Source: UBA8231 sp036011085 (lineage in GTDB: Bacteria > Latescibacterota > UBA2968 > UBA8231). From it: a stretch of DNA of 64,000 nt. The DNA lies in the NCBI GenBank assembly GCA_036011085.1, contig DASCMS010000003.1, positions 55,864 to 119,863 of the forward strand, given 5' to 3'. A program made the position numbers and the translations under genes. Below, in pieces: positions 17,372 to 26,394 of the stretch (position 1 is the first letter of the stretch; each line of letters opens with the position of its first letter). The notes under the pieces were generated by a model. The model did no database searches. It saw nothing but the letters and a program-made list of their open reading frames with translations, and was not told the origin of the DNA.

Positions 17372-18607
17372 TCAACCGACGTGAGAAGAATCCTCACCGT
17401 CACCCTTCGGGTCTGCCCCCTCCCCGATCCCCGCAAAGGCGTCGTCGATGGCGCCGTCAGCGATAGCGGTGTACTGCCGACGCACAAAAACCATGAAGAA
17501 GCCGAGAAGGACGAAGACGATCACCGACTGGGCAACCTGCAGCAGGGCGTTGATGCCGGTGGTGTTCTTCAACGCCATCGCCGACAGGCCGAGCCAGATC
17601 GTGACGACATAGATGATGAGCACGGAGCCCACGCGACCGACACGCAGGTCTTCGAGTCTGTGATGTATATGATCGCGCCCGGTGAACTCGATCCACTGAT
17701 GGAAATTTCGGACCCGCCCGGTGCCCACACGCATGACGGTGGTAAAGGTCATATCGAATATGGGTACGCCGAGAATGAGGATGGGCACGATGAGACCGAC
17801 GGTGTGGTGGCTCGCCCAGTCTCCCATCACCGCCAGCGCCCCCAGCATGAAGCCGAGGAAGGTACTGCCCGCGTCCCCGAGGAAGATCCAGGCTCCCTGC
17901 CCGGGACGGAAGTTGTACACCAGAAAGCTGAGGCAGGCGCCGAGCAGGGGCAGGGCCAGAAACATCATGTCGAACTGTGAGTTCTGCCAGGCAACCAGGC
18001 CGAAGAACAGGGCGTTGATTCCCGCGGTTCCAGCGGCCAGGCCATCCATGCCGTCGAGAAAGGCTATGGCATTCGTGATTCCTATCACCCAGAACGCGGT
18101 GAGCAGCCATTCCCCGACCATACCCCACACCGTGTCGGGCAGGAAAGAGATGGCGACGCCGTAATGGATGAGGATCGCCACCGCTACAAGTTGCGCCAGC
18201 AACCTCCAACCGGCCGGGATATCAAAGAGGTCGTCGGCAAGTCCGACGGCCAGAATCAACGTCCCGGCAAGCACGATCCCCTTCAACTCGTCGGTGAAGG
18301 CGAAATTGCGTAACACCGTCACGGCAAATGCGATGTACAGGGCGACCCCACCGAGCAGGGCTGTGGGAGCATCGTGAGCCTTGCGCCCTGCCGGCACGTC
18401 GATGGCGCCCAGACGAGGGGCCAGGGAATAGATCAGAGGGGTGACGACGAAACCTACGCCGAAGGAAAGCAGCAGCAGGTACGCCCAGCGCAACCCCGAC
18501 TGGTTCAACAGGTCACGAGCCTCAGCACTAAACAGGAACGCCACGAAGAGGGCGACGGCCAGCTTGTCCATCGACCAGGGACGCAGGATGTCGCGTTTTT
18601 CGATCAT
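17372..18607 (-). CDS. WecA/TagO-like UDP-sugar:undecaprenyl-phosphate sugar-1-phosphate transferase
   Basis: 411 residues, about 11 membrane helices. Signatures of the polyprenyl-phosphate hexosamine-1-phosphate transferases are present: ADDLFD at 124-129, NAIAFLDGMDGL at 179-190, FLGDAGSTFLG and the cytoplasmic loop GRDHIHHRL. This enzyme starts surface-glycan synthesis by loading a sugar phosphate on undecaprenyl phosphate. The HIHH loop is typical of WecA/TagO-like members rather than MraY, so it should not be taken as the missing MraY. The start overlaps the DegT gene upstream by four bases (ATGA). Confidence 0.88.
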   Translation of the reverse strand: MIEKRDILRPWSMDKLAVALFVAFLFSAEARDLLNQSGLRWAYLLLLSFGVGFVVTPLIYSLAPRLGAIDVPAGRKAHDAPTALLGGVALYIAFAVTVLRNFAFTDELKGIVLAGTLILAVGLADDLFDIPAGWRLLAQLVAVAILIHYGVAISFLPDTVWGMVGEWLLTAFWVIGITNAIAFLDGMDGLAAGTAGINALFFGLVAWQNSQFDMMFLALPLLGACLSFLVYNFRPGQGAWIFLGDAGSTFLGFMLGALAVMGDWASHHTVGLIVPILILGVPIFDMTFTTVMRVGTGRVRNFHQWIEFTGRDHIHHRLEDLRVGRVGSVLIIYVVTIWLGLSAMALKNTTGINALLQVAQSVIVFVLLGFFMVFVRRQYTAIADGAIDDAFAGIGEGADPKGDGEDSSHVG

Positions 18608-19623
18608 GACAGGACTCGTGCCGCGACCTGGGCGACGTGTCGCGCGTCCGCATCCGACAGGGCGGGATAGAGCGGCAGTGACAGGGCCCGCTTGCGCATC
18701 TGCATGGTCCCGGGAAAGTGGCCCGGATCAGACATCGACTCGTGGAGTGCCTGGGGTACTGGCCGTCGGGCGGCCACTCCTTGCGCCTCAAAGGCTGCCA
18801 GGGAACCTTCTAAAGCGTCGGGAGCCACGGCCATCACGTAGCGGTAGTGGTTGCTGCCAACCTGTGGCGCCGGGGCGTCGGCACCGCAACCGCTCAGCGA
18901 CTCGTCATAGCGGGCGGCCAGGGCACGACGGCGTTGCAGCAACTGGGGTAGGCGGCGCAACTGCACACGCCCGACGGCAGCGCCGACATCGGTGAGTTTG
19001 TAGTTCCAGCGTGCTCGTTCCAATGCCATGCCGTCGTATTCGCGAAGTTCGCGGACACGCTGGGCCAACTCTCCGTCATCGGTCAGTACCATCCCGCCTT
19101 CGCCTCCCGAGGTGATCACTTTCGTGGCGTAGAACGAACAGACAGCGGCGATACCATGCCCCCCGGTGCCGGTGCTGCCCAGCGCCATGGCCAGATCTTC
19201 GATGACGGGCAGCTGTGCCGACAACCCGCGCACCACTGGCGACGGTCGCCCGAACATGTGAGGTACGATGGCGGCGGCACAGCCCTCCGTCTGCGGCGGC
19301 ACCACCGCCATGTTGCCCGTGGATCCGTCAACATCGCTCAACACCGGTTCCGCCCCCGCGGCGCGCGTCGCATGTACAAGAGCCGCACAGACGTAGCTCG
19401 GGATCAGCACCCGTCCATCTTGCACGCCGAGTGCCTGCAGGACCAGTTGCAGGGCGGCCGTTCCGGACGACGTGGCGATTCCGTGTCCCCTGCCGAGGAA
19501 GGCCGCCATCTCCGCTTCGAAGGCGGCCACCACCGGCCCCTGGGCGACGTCGCCGCTGGCGACGACGTCTTGGGCAGCCTCAGCTTCCTCCCGACCCAGG
19601 TCGGGCCGCGAATGCGGAATCAT
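18604..19623 (-). CDS. DegT/DnrJ/EryC1/StrS-family aminotransferase, short form
   Basis: 339 residues, shorter than most of the family. The loop SSGTAALQ is near residue 52, the PLP aspartate lies in VIEDLAMALG (about 141-150) and the Schiff-base lysine is K168 (FYATKVITSGGEGG). The enzyme would transaminate a keto sugar for the surface glycan. It overlaps the WecA-like gene at its end and follows the second DegT gene by 39 bases, so three genes form one unit. Which of the two tandem enzymes makes which amino sugar cannot be read from the sequence. Confidence 0.88.
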   Translation of the reverse strand: MIPHSRPDLGREEAEAAQDVVASGDVAQGPVVAAFEAEMAAFLGRGHGIATSSGTAALQLVLQALGVQDGRVLIPSYVCAALVHATRAAGAEPVLSDVDGSTGNMAVVPPQTEGCAAAIVPHMFGRPSPVVRGLSAQLPVIEDLAMALGSTGTGGHGIAAVCSFYATKVITSGGEGGMVLTDDGELAQRVRELREYDGMALERARWNYKLTDVGAAVGRVQLRRLPQLLQRRRALAARYDESLSGCGADAPAPQVGSNHYRYVMAVAPDALEGSLAAFEAQGVAARRPVPQALHESMSDPGHFPGTMQMRKRALSLPLYPALSDADARHVAQVAARVLS

Positions 19624-19662
19624 GAAAGGTCCTGCATTCTCTCCGGACTCCGCCAGCCGACT

Positions 19663-20808
19663 TCAGGCGCCGAAAAACGCCCGTACCTGGCCGGCCACAT
19701 GGTCGACGAGATCGTCTTCCAGATCGGGAAAGATCGGCAGGCTGAGAATCCGACGGCACGCCTCTTCGCTGACCGGGAAGGCTCCTTCTCTGTAGCCGAG
19801 GAAGGCGTAGGCCCTGGTCAGATGCAGGGGCAATGGATACATGACGGCACATTCAACTCCCGCCGCCTGCAGATGCTCGGCGAGCCCGTCCCGCTGCCCG
19901 GTGCGAATCGTGTAGAGGTGGTAGACGTGGCGCGCACCATCCGCCTCGGACGGCAGCCGCAGATCCGCCACACCTTCGAGCTGCTCGCCATAGCGCGCCG
20001 CAATCCGTCGGCGGTTGTCATTCCAGCTTTCCAGGTGGGGCAGTTTCACACCGAGAACTGCCCCCTGGAAACCATCCATGCGGTTGTTGTACCCCAGCTC
20101 GTCGTAGTGAAACTTGGGACCGGCCAGCGGCATCCCGTGATTGCCCAGTGACCTCACGCGCTGAGCCAGAGCCTCATCGTCACTCGTCACGCCACCCGCG
20201 TCGCCGTAGGCGCCCAGGTTCTTTCCCGGGTAGAAGGAGAAACAGCCAACGCGGCCCATGGCCCCGGTAGTTCTGGCTCCGCGTCGGGCGCCCTGGGCCT
20301 GGGCGGCATCCTCGACGACGTCGAGGCCGTGCCGGGAAGCGATCTCCCCCAGAGCTTCCGTGTCCGCCGGGTGTCCGTAGATGTGCACGGGCAGAATCAC
20401 CTTCGTGCGCTCGGTGATGGCCGCCTCCACGAGGCTCGGATCGAGACACAGATGGTCGTCCTCCACGTCGACGAAGACCGGACGGGCGCCAACGTGACAG
20501 ATCGCTTCACCCGTAGCTCCGAATGTGTGTGGCGTGGTGATGACCTCGTCGCCCTCACCCACACCAAGAGCCCGCAGGGCGAGCACCAGAGCGTCGGTGC
20601 CGTTGCTGACACCGACGCAGTGGTCGACACCACAGTAACTGGCAAAGGCTTCCTCGAAGGCACTGACCTGTGGTCCGCGGATGAAGCCACAGGAGGCAAC
20701 CACGTCGGCCAGGGCAGCCTCCATCTCCTCACGGATCGGGGCATGCTGCAGGGCCAGGTCGTTCATCGGCACCCGCAGGCTGGCGGGCGCACTTGGAGCG
20801 GTAGTCAT
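19663..20808 (-). CDS. DegT/DnrJ/EryC1/StrS-family aminotransferase (dTDP-keto-sugar type likely)
   Basis: 381 residues from the ATG at 20806-20808, chosen because a GAGGAAGAG site lies just upstream and the family N-terminus (VPMNDLALQHAPIREE) follows. Motifs: SNGTDALVLAL near residue 68, VVEDAAQAQGA around 164-174 and K196 (FYPGKNLGAYGDAGG). This full motif set matches 3-amino or 4-amino keto-sugar aminotransferases such as the FdtB/QdtB/EryC1 group; that subgroup call is by likeness only. It comes just downstream of the interrupted deacetylase gene. Confidence 0.88.
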   Translation of the reverse strand: MTTAPSAPASLRVPMNDLALQHAPIREEMEAALADVVASCGFIRGPQVSAFEEAFASYCGVDHCVGVSNGTDALVLALRALGVGEGDEVITTPHTFGATGEAICHVGARPVFVDVEDDHLCLDPSLVEAAITERTKVILPVHIYGHPADTEALGEIASRHGLDVVEDAAQAQGARRGARTTGAMGRVGCFSFYPGKNLGAYGDAGGVTSDDEALAQRVRSLGNHGMPLAGPKFHYDELGYNNRMDGFQGAVLGVKLPHLESWNDNRRRIAARYGEQLEGVADLRLPSEADGARHVYHLYTIRTGQRDGLAEHLQAAGVECAVMYPLPLHLTRAYAFLGYREGAFPVSEEACRRILSLPIFPDLEDDLVDHVAGQVRAFFGA

Positions 20809-20815
20809 CTCTTCC

Positions 20816-21427
20816 TCACAGGATAAAATGTCGCAGAGGGACAAAGCCCTCGGCGTAGGTTACACGACCCTGAATCCCACGAAAATGGGCCGCGGATTGG
20901 GCGATATCGACGATCGTCATGGACTGGATGTTCGTATTCTGCACCTGCGAGGCATGCGCCTCGAGGGCTCCCAGTTTCTGGTGGATGACGGAGCCGATAT
21001 CGACAAAAACGGACGGCAGAAACTGCTGCGAAGACAGACCTTCGAAAAACAGCAGATTCGGCACGGAGCGGGCTGCAGGCACGACGGCGCGGGCGATGTG
21101 CCGGTGATCCTAGTGCGTGTCCTCGCCGAAGTGGGTGTACACCGTATCCGGCTCGACCTGCCGCACGACCTGCTCGATCTTCATGATCGACTCCCTGTGG
21201 CATTCGAATTCGGTGTCCGCATACCCACCGAAGAACACCTCACGGGCGCCGATGATCTTGGCCGCCTCTCGCTGTTCTGTTGATCTCACACCGGATTCCC
21301 CACCCGCAGAGCCGTCGGTGATGACCATCATATAGACCTCGTCACCTCGCTGCGCGTGCTTGATCAGAGTGCCCGCGCACCCGTACTCCAGGTCGTCCGG
21401 ATGGGCGCCGATGGCCAGAATCTTCAT
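20816..21427 (-). pseudogene. PIG-L/LmbE-family deacetylase with an in-frame amber stop
   Basis: The N-terminal part carries the zinc motif AHPDD (H9, D11, D12) and runs 105 codons to a TAG at 21110-21112. The same frame then stays open for another 97 codons to the natural stop at 20816 and continues the family sequence. The TAG replaces the residue between DTH and DHRH, the second conserved metal motif (HxxH/THxDH), where relatives have other residues such as Gln (CAG to TAG is one change). The family removes acetyl groups from N-acetyl sugars. TAG ends other genes here (fliG, kptA, pabB), so general recoding is unlikely. Mutation or sequence error. Confidence 0.82.
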
Positions 21428-21445
21428 CTCGTCATACCTCCGGTG

Positions 21446-22153
21446 TCACTCCATCACCGTGTCTCGACCTGCACGCAGGATGCCAGGGCTCTCAGGACCA
21501 CAGTTGAGGACGAGATCGAGGGCGGAAAGATGCGACTCGAAGTCGCCGAAGAGCTGGGGATAGGCTGTGGGGACGTACTCCTGGAAGATAACGTCGATCC
21601 CCGCCGCCGTGAAGCTGGATATGTCCAGGTAATTCCTCCCCTCCGCTCCCGAGAGATAGGCGGAGGCGCCGAAATGTCGGCAGATTTCCACCAGGCGCTG
21701 TGTCGGATCCTCCTCGGTCACCGGCAGATCAGATGCCCAGCGACGCTCGGTGTCGATTCCGAGGCGGCTGCCGAGCCAATCGATCGTCAGCCCGTTGACA
21801 TCCCGCAGCAACCCTTCCCTCCCTCCGTACAAGTCTGCCAGAGAGTCCTCTTCGCTCTCCCAGAATCGCGCCTTGCCGTAGTTGCTCCGCAAGGCCTGTA
21901 GATGTTTGTGCCGCCACGGCGCCTCGTCGTTGACGGCGACCTCGTCGATGCGCGCGGGAAAATGAAAGCGCACGGGGACCGTCAGCCACTGCGGTCCTTG
22001 GGCCGACTTCAGGCGATTCCGGTTCTGCCACTCATTCTTCTTGTATTGTACCGTATCGAGCAGGACGAACAGGTCGGCCTGATCCATCTTGTCGAAATAC
22101 CCCAGCCAGGGCATGAACTGGGGCTGATGGATCGTTACCAGCACGCTCGTCAA
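21446..22153 (-). CDS. WbqC-like family protein
   Basis: 235 residues with the WbqC signature at the N-terminus: IHQPQFMPWLGYFDKM followed by DTVQYKKNEWQNRNR, and a later SGAEGRNYLD. WbqC-like proteins occur in O-antigen and other glycan clusters, often beside amino-sugar genes; some have been linked to N-acylation of sugars but the reaction is not settled. It lies 18 bases upstream of the deacetylase and overlaps the PHP gene by four bases (ATGA). Context fits a deacetylate-then-acylate step on an amino sugar, which is inference. Confidence 0.82.
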   Translation of the reverse strand: MTSVLVTIHQPQFMPWLGYFDKMDQADLFVLLDTVQYKKNEWQNRNRLKSAQGPQWLTVPVRFHFPARIDEVAVNDEAPWRHKHLQALRSNYGKARFWESEEDSLADLYGGREGLLRDVNGLTIDWLGSRLGIDTERRWASDLPVTEEDPTQRLVEICRHFGASAYLSGAEGRNYLDISSFTAAGIDVIFQEYVPTAYPQLFGDFESHLSALDLVLNCGPESPGILRAGRDTVME

Positions 22154-23643
22154 CCCGCCTTGTGCACGAAGATCGGATTTGACGTCAGCATCGATGTGCG
22201 ACTGCGGACCAGCAGGCGGTAGTAACTCCGACTCCCGGGCATCATCCTGGTTTCGACGTGCTCAACAGAGAACGGCGTGACGCCGTCGAGTTCGGCAACG
22301 ACCTGAACTCTACCGTCCGCATCCCCGCGCACGAGGCGGACCGCCACCTCCTCGCCCGCGCCATTCACCTTGTCGATCACACTCGACACCGTCCACACCT
22401 GCTCCGTCGTCAACACGGTCTGACCGGAGACAGCATCACCGTGATCGGTCTTCACCCCCCAGCGACGAAGCTGCAGGGCTTCGTCGCCTCCCCGCACTGC
22501 GTACGCCCGGCCTCGGGCGAGCGCTTCGAGCACCCCCGCACGGCTCCGCTCACCGACGAGCAACACCGTCTGAATGTCATGTATCCTGCCTCCGGGCTCG
22601 TTTCTATGGTAGTCGATCTCTCCCGTACCCCAGGCGGGACGCTGCCGATCCCCACGCAGATAGTCCACCAGTACCTGATCCCATTCATGCCCCGGTTCGG
22701 TGGCCGTGATGTGGTCGGCGTACAGTGCGGCAAAGCCGGTGTAGCGTTGGCTGGTCACCAGGTCACCGGCATGCCGGGGAGTGTCACTAAGAACCTGTGC
22801 CACGCCGCCCACGCTGTAGGGAGCGATCGTCGAGGCCCCCTCGGGATGAGACCAGTAGGCCAACCCCCCCGCCTCAGCGACTGCATCGATCCACATCTGG
22901 TAGGGTTGCTGACCGGCGTCCACGTAGGGATCGAAACGGGATCTGCGGAAGCCCTGCAGGGCACCCTCGAGCAGAAACAGCAGGCACACCCCACCGACGA
23001 GGGTTCGCAGGAGGCCGCCGTGCATCCGGCGCCCCAGCCATACGGCGTAGAACAGGCCGAGAACGGGCCACAGCATCCGTAGAATGCTGCCCCCGTCCTG
23101 TGGCTGCCACACGCCCTCGCCGCCGAGAAGGGGCAACGATCGATAGGCGGCGGCGTCATCGAGGCCGATGGCGAGCAGATGCTTGTTCCAGCCGCGGAGA
23201 GTAAATCGTCTGGATGGCCAGTCGACATCCCACGTATAGTAGGGGGCTGATTCGACACCATCGATGACGATGACATCTTCGAAGTTGGCATCGAGACGCC
23301 GCACCTCGGCCAGGTAGGCCTCGAGAGTGTCATCGGCAAGCAGTGACCGGTACGACTCCCTGACCCGCAGCAGTCGGCGCCAGGGCCACAGGCCGTAGGA
23401 GACCTCGAGCAGGTCGTCGTCGGTGACGATGACAACATCGAGATCGTGCTCCCTGGCCTGCTCTACGATCGAGCGCAGGGACTCCTCTCCCGTGCTGTAC
23501 GATGAGTGGATGTGTATGGCCGCCCGCAGGACCTCATAGTTCGTGGGGTGCCGGACCTGGGCCGGCACCATCCCGGGCATCGATAGGGCCAGCGCTGCCG
23601 TCGCCGCCAGGACGAGGGATCTTCTACGAGGGCAACATTTCAA
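22150..23643 (-). CDS. Membrane-anchored PHP-domain phosphoesterase-like protein
   Basis: 497 residues. A signal peptide (LVLAATAALALSMPGMVPAQV) is followed by a PHP metal site: H44 and H46 (HIHSSYS), D75-D76 (VTDDD, where most members have TDHD), E131 (GVESAP), H155 (KHLLAIG) and H266 (WSHPEG). Two hydrophobic helices at about 187-203 and 211-230 split the PHP fold before WSHPEG; both halves would still be on the same, outer side of the membrane. The last ~140 residues look beta-rich. PHP proteins hydrolyse phosphoesters. A function on exported glycan or lipid phosphates is possible but not shown. Confidence 0.72.
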   Translation of the reverse strand: MKCCPRRRSLVLAATAALALSMPGMVPAQVRHPTNYEVLRAAIHIHSSYSTGEESLRSIVEQAREHDLDVVIVTDDDLLEVSYGLWPWRRLLRVRESYRSLLADDTLEAYLAEVRRLDANFEDVIVIDGVESAPYYTWDVDWPSRRFTLRGWNKHLLAIGLDDAAAYRSLPLLGGEGVWQPQDGGSILRMLWPVLGLFYAVWLGRRMHGGLLRTLVGGVCLLFLLEGALQGFRRSRFDPYVDAGQQPYQMWIDAVAEAGGLAYWSHPEGASTIAPYSVGGVAQVLSDTPRHAGDLVTSQRYTGFAALYADHITATEPGHEWDQVLVDYLRGDRQRPAWGTGEIDYHRNEPGGRIHDIQTVLLVGERSRAGVLEALARGRAYAVRGGDEALQLRRWGVKTDHGDAVSGQTVLTTEQVWTVSSVIDKVNGAGEEVAVRLVRGDADGRVQVVAELDGVTPFSVEHVETRMMPGSRSYYRLLVRSRTSMLTSNPIFVHKAG

Positions 23644-24826
23644 GGGTGGCCCCCCTCCCGTGCGGCGCGTCGACCTGGACGGCCTCTTCGTACAGTTCGC
23701 TCAGCTGGCACACCATGCCAGCACTGCTGTAGGCCTGGGCGCGCCGGGCCGCCTGCTGCCCCAATCGCCGACGCACCTCCCCTTCGACGGCAAGACGCCT
23801 CAGGACCTGCGCCAGTCTCGGCGGGTCGCGCGGAGGCACGAGGAGGCCTTCCACATCGTCGGTGATCAACTCGGGGATGCCGCCGACCTCGGTGGCGACG
23901 ACGGGACGTGCAAGGTACATGGCCTCCACGAGAGCCTTGCCCATGCCTTCGTTGTGCGAGGGCAGCACGAAGATGTCAGCCGCCCGTAGAACGTCCCCGA
24001 CATCCTGCCGCCAACCGCTGAATACGGTCCGCGGTGCAGCGCCCGTCTCCGCCGCGAGCCGGCGCAAGGCAGCCTCCTCCTCGCCATCTCCGATCAGCAG
24101 CAGTCGCGCCTGCGGTATCTGTGGCAGTATTTCGGCGAAGGCGCGCACCAGATCGCCCTGTCCTTTGACGGCAGTCAGCCGACCGAGGGTGGCCACCACC
24201 AGGTCTGTCGCCTCGATACCGAGTTCGGCCCGGATCTGCTGCGGGGTTTTTTCTACGGTATCAAGAGGTGCAAAGTCGACGCCACTGTGCACGATCCTCC
24301 ACTGAGCGGGCGAGCCCACACCAAAGCGCAGGTGGTCGTCACGGTCTGCCGCCGTCAAAGCCACGAGGCGATGGCACCAGCGCGCCGCTCGACGTTCCAG
24401 ACGGATGAATACACCGGTGACGGCAGCCCCATAGTAGCCGTAGAACACATGCCCATGGGGGGTATGGACGATGGCCGGCACCGCCTGTCGGCGGGCCACC
24501 CAACGACCGAGAATACCTGCCTTTGACGTGTGCGTATGCACCACGTCCCAGGGCTCGGCGGTCAGCACTCGTCGAAGCTGCGCCATAGCGCGCAGGTCGC
24601 GAAATGGCTGTGGCGCTCGTATCAGATCGGGAATGTGGACGAAGCGGACGCCCCGGTCCCGAGCTACGGTCTCGGTCGGGCTGACCTCTCCTTCTGTAGG
24701 TCCCACAGCCAGGGTGATCTCGAAGCGCTCGGGGTCGAGACCGGCCACCGTAAGCAGGGTGTTCTCCGCCGAACCGCCGCGATCGAGTCGGGTGATGATG
24801 TGCAGGATGCGCAGACGGCGCTTCAT
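23624..24826 (-). CDS. Glycosyltransferase family 4 (GT-B)
   Basis: 400 residues. N-terminal ILHIITRLDRGGSAENTLL and VHTHTSKAGILGR, then the donor half with LGRLTAVKGQGDLVRAF, LIGDGEEEAALR and the EX7E region EGMGKALVEAMYLARPVVATEVGGIPE. This pattern is common in GT4 enzymes such as those that extend lipid-linked capsule and O-antigen units. It overlaps the ligase/polymerase gene by four bases and the PHP gene by 20, placing all three in one operon. The nucleotide-sugar donor is unknown. Confidence 0.9.
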   Translation of the reverse strand: MKRRLRILHIITRLDRGGSAENTLLTVAGLDPERFEITLAVGPTEGEVSPTETVARDRGVRFVHIPDLIRAPQPFRDLRAMAQLRRVLTAEPWDVVHTHTSKAGILGRWVARRQAVPAIVHTPHGHVFYGYYGAAVTGVFIRLERRAARWCHRLVALTAADRDDHLRFGVGSPAQWRIVHSGVDFAPLDTVEKTPQQIRAELGIEATDLVVATLGRLTAVKGQGDLVRAFAEILPQIPQARLLLIGDGEEEAALRRLAAETGAAPRTVFSGWRQDVGDVLRAADIFVLPSHNEGMGKALVEAMYLARPVVATEVGGIPELITDDVEGLLVPPRDPPRLAQVLRRLAVEGEVRRRLGQQAARRAQAYSSAGMVCQLSELYEEAVQVDAPHGRGATLEMLPS

Positions 24827-26259
24827 GCCGCCACCGACACGGCCTCTTCTGGCTCGGGCTCCAGCTTGGCGGCACTGACGACGAGCCCGGCCAGCAACCA
24901 GAAGGGCTCCATGATACGAACGATGATGAAGGTGTTGGCCCCCACGGCGTGTATGAGCAACCCCGTCAATCCCGCCAACAGACCGATGGCCAGTCCGGAA
25001 TACAGTTCGTCCTCCGTACGTCGATAGAGTGCGTACGCCTGGCGGTAGATGGCGAGGATCAGTGCCGCAAAGGTGATGGCGCCGACCAGTCCTGTCTCAG
25101 CGAGCACCTTCGGGTACTGTGCGTCCAGGAAGATGTACCCGGTGATCCCGTAGCCCCAGATCGGACTGGCGGCCCAGTCGGTGATGGCCTCCTCCCAGCT
25201 CTGCAGACGAGCGGAGGTGGAACTGTCGAGACGCACGTTGCCGACCTGGACACGATGATGGCCTGTGGCTCCCTGATTGACGGTATAGAGGATCCGGTCC
25301 TTCACCGACTGTGGTGCCGCCAACGTGCCGATGGCGACGAGCACAACGAAAGCGGCGATCATGCCGAACCGGTTGCTCCGCTTGAGCACCGTCAATCCCA
25401 GGTAAGCGAAAGGCAGTGCCAGATAGGAACCACGCGAGAGCGTCAACAGGAAGGGCACAATCATGAACATCAGCAGTGTCGTCAGGAGCATGCGTGTTAA
25501 CCGCTCACGCACCGACAGCAGCAGACCCGCGGCTACCGTTCCCGTCAGCAGCAGGTACCCTCCCAGCGTATTCGGCTCGCCCTGTTCGCCCTCGAAGGGC
25601 GCTGACACGCGGGTGACACCGGCGGGAATCTGGGCGATGGCGACGATGCTGACGATAAAGGCCGTCACCAGCATCACGATCGTCAGGCGCTTGATCTGGG
25701 CGCGGTCCTGGAGATTGTTGGCAACGATGAAATAGACGACGAAATACTCCAGGTACTTGGGTACGTAGAAAGCGCCGGTCACACCCTCGACATGGCCGAT
25801 AATCAGTCCCATACCGGTGGCAAACACACAGGCTACCATGTAGGCTGCAATCGGCTGGTTCAGCGGCGTCGCCCGCACCAGTCCGAGGTCCTTGTGCACT
25901 GCGGTGCGCACTAGCCAGGCGAAACACATGACCACCAGTAGTAGATCCTCGGTGCGGATCGTCACGCCACGTCCGCCGGTAGTGTCGCTTGGATCAGCCA
26001 GCGCCCCCATACCGATCTCCGGCGACAACAGCATCGACAGGACCAGCAGATACAGGCTTGCCTCGGTGCTGACGAAACAGATGATGAACACGGCCACGGC
26101 CACGGCCACGCCACCGCCGATCAGATACGGTGCCAGAGCCAGCAGCGTCGACAGACCCAGACAGGTGACGGCGATGGCCGCCAGCAGCGTCCACGGCTGT
26201 CCGGACACGCCGTAGCGCGCTGGTTCATGAGATGGTGAGGAGGCGGACAGCAGATTCAT
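24823..26259 (-). CDS. O-antigen ligase/polymerase family membrane protein (Wzy/WaaL-like)
   Basis: 478 residues with 12 or so hydrophobic helices and, after LLTLSRGSYLALPFAYLG, a large outer loop ending in SWEEAITDWAASPIWGYG, which is the conserved loop of the Wzy_C/O-antigen ligase family. Such proteins either polymerise repeat units or ligate them to a lipid acceptor in the periplasm. Sequence alone cannot choose. It lies downstream of the orphan fliG gene and upstream of a GT4, in an otherwise Wzx/Wzy-type glycan locus, so polymerase is the better guess. Confidence 0.82.
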   Translation of the reverse strand: MNLLSASSPSHEPARYGVSGQPWTLLAAIAVTCLGLSTLLALAPYLIGGGVAVAVAVFIICFVSTEASLYLLVLSMLLSPEIGMGALADPSDTTGGRGVTIRTEDLLLVVMCFAWLVRTAVHKDLGLVRATPLNQPIAAYMVACVFATGMGLIIGHVEGVTGAFYVPKYLEYFVVYFIVANNLQDRAQIKRLTIVMLVTAFIVSIVAIAQIPAGVTRVSAPFEGEQGEPNTLGGYLLLTGTVAAGLLLSVRERLTRMLLTTLLMFMIVPFLLTLSRGSYLALPFAYLGLTVLKRSNRFGMIAAFVVLVAIGTLAAPQSVKDRILYTVNQGATGHHRVQVGNVRLDSSTSARLQSWEEAITDWAASPIWGYGITGYIFLDAQYPKVLAETGLVGAITFAALILAIYRQAYALYRRTEDELYSGLAIGLLAGLTGLLIHAVGANTFIIVRIMEPFWLLAGLVVSAAKLEPEPEEAVSVAA

Positions 26260-26394
26260 CAGTCAGTGTCGGCCCATAGACGACCGGAGGCCAAGAGAGT
26301 AGGTGTTATGCAAACGTGTCCGTGGCGGCGCCGATCGGCCGTTCATGAATAACGGTGAGTCAGGCGCCTCGCCTCGCCAACCGCAGGCGATTGG

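Noticed and set aside
17372..18607. The WecA-like gene as the missing MraY of the dcw operon
   Set aside because: Its HIHH loop and its place among glycan genes fit the WecA/TagO group, not MraY.
21110..21112. Amber codon as programmed read-through or pyrrolysine
   Set aside because: TAG ends fliG, kptA and pabB here, and no pyrrolysine or suppressor gene is visible; kept only as a possibility in the findings.
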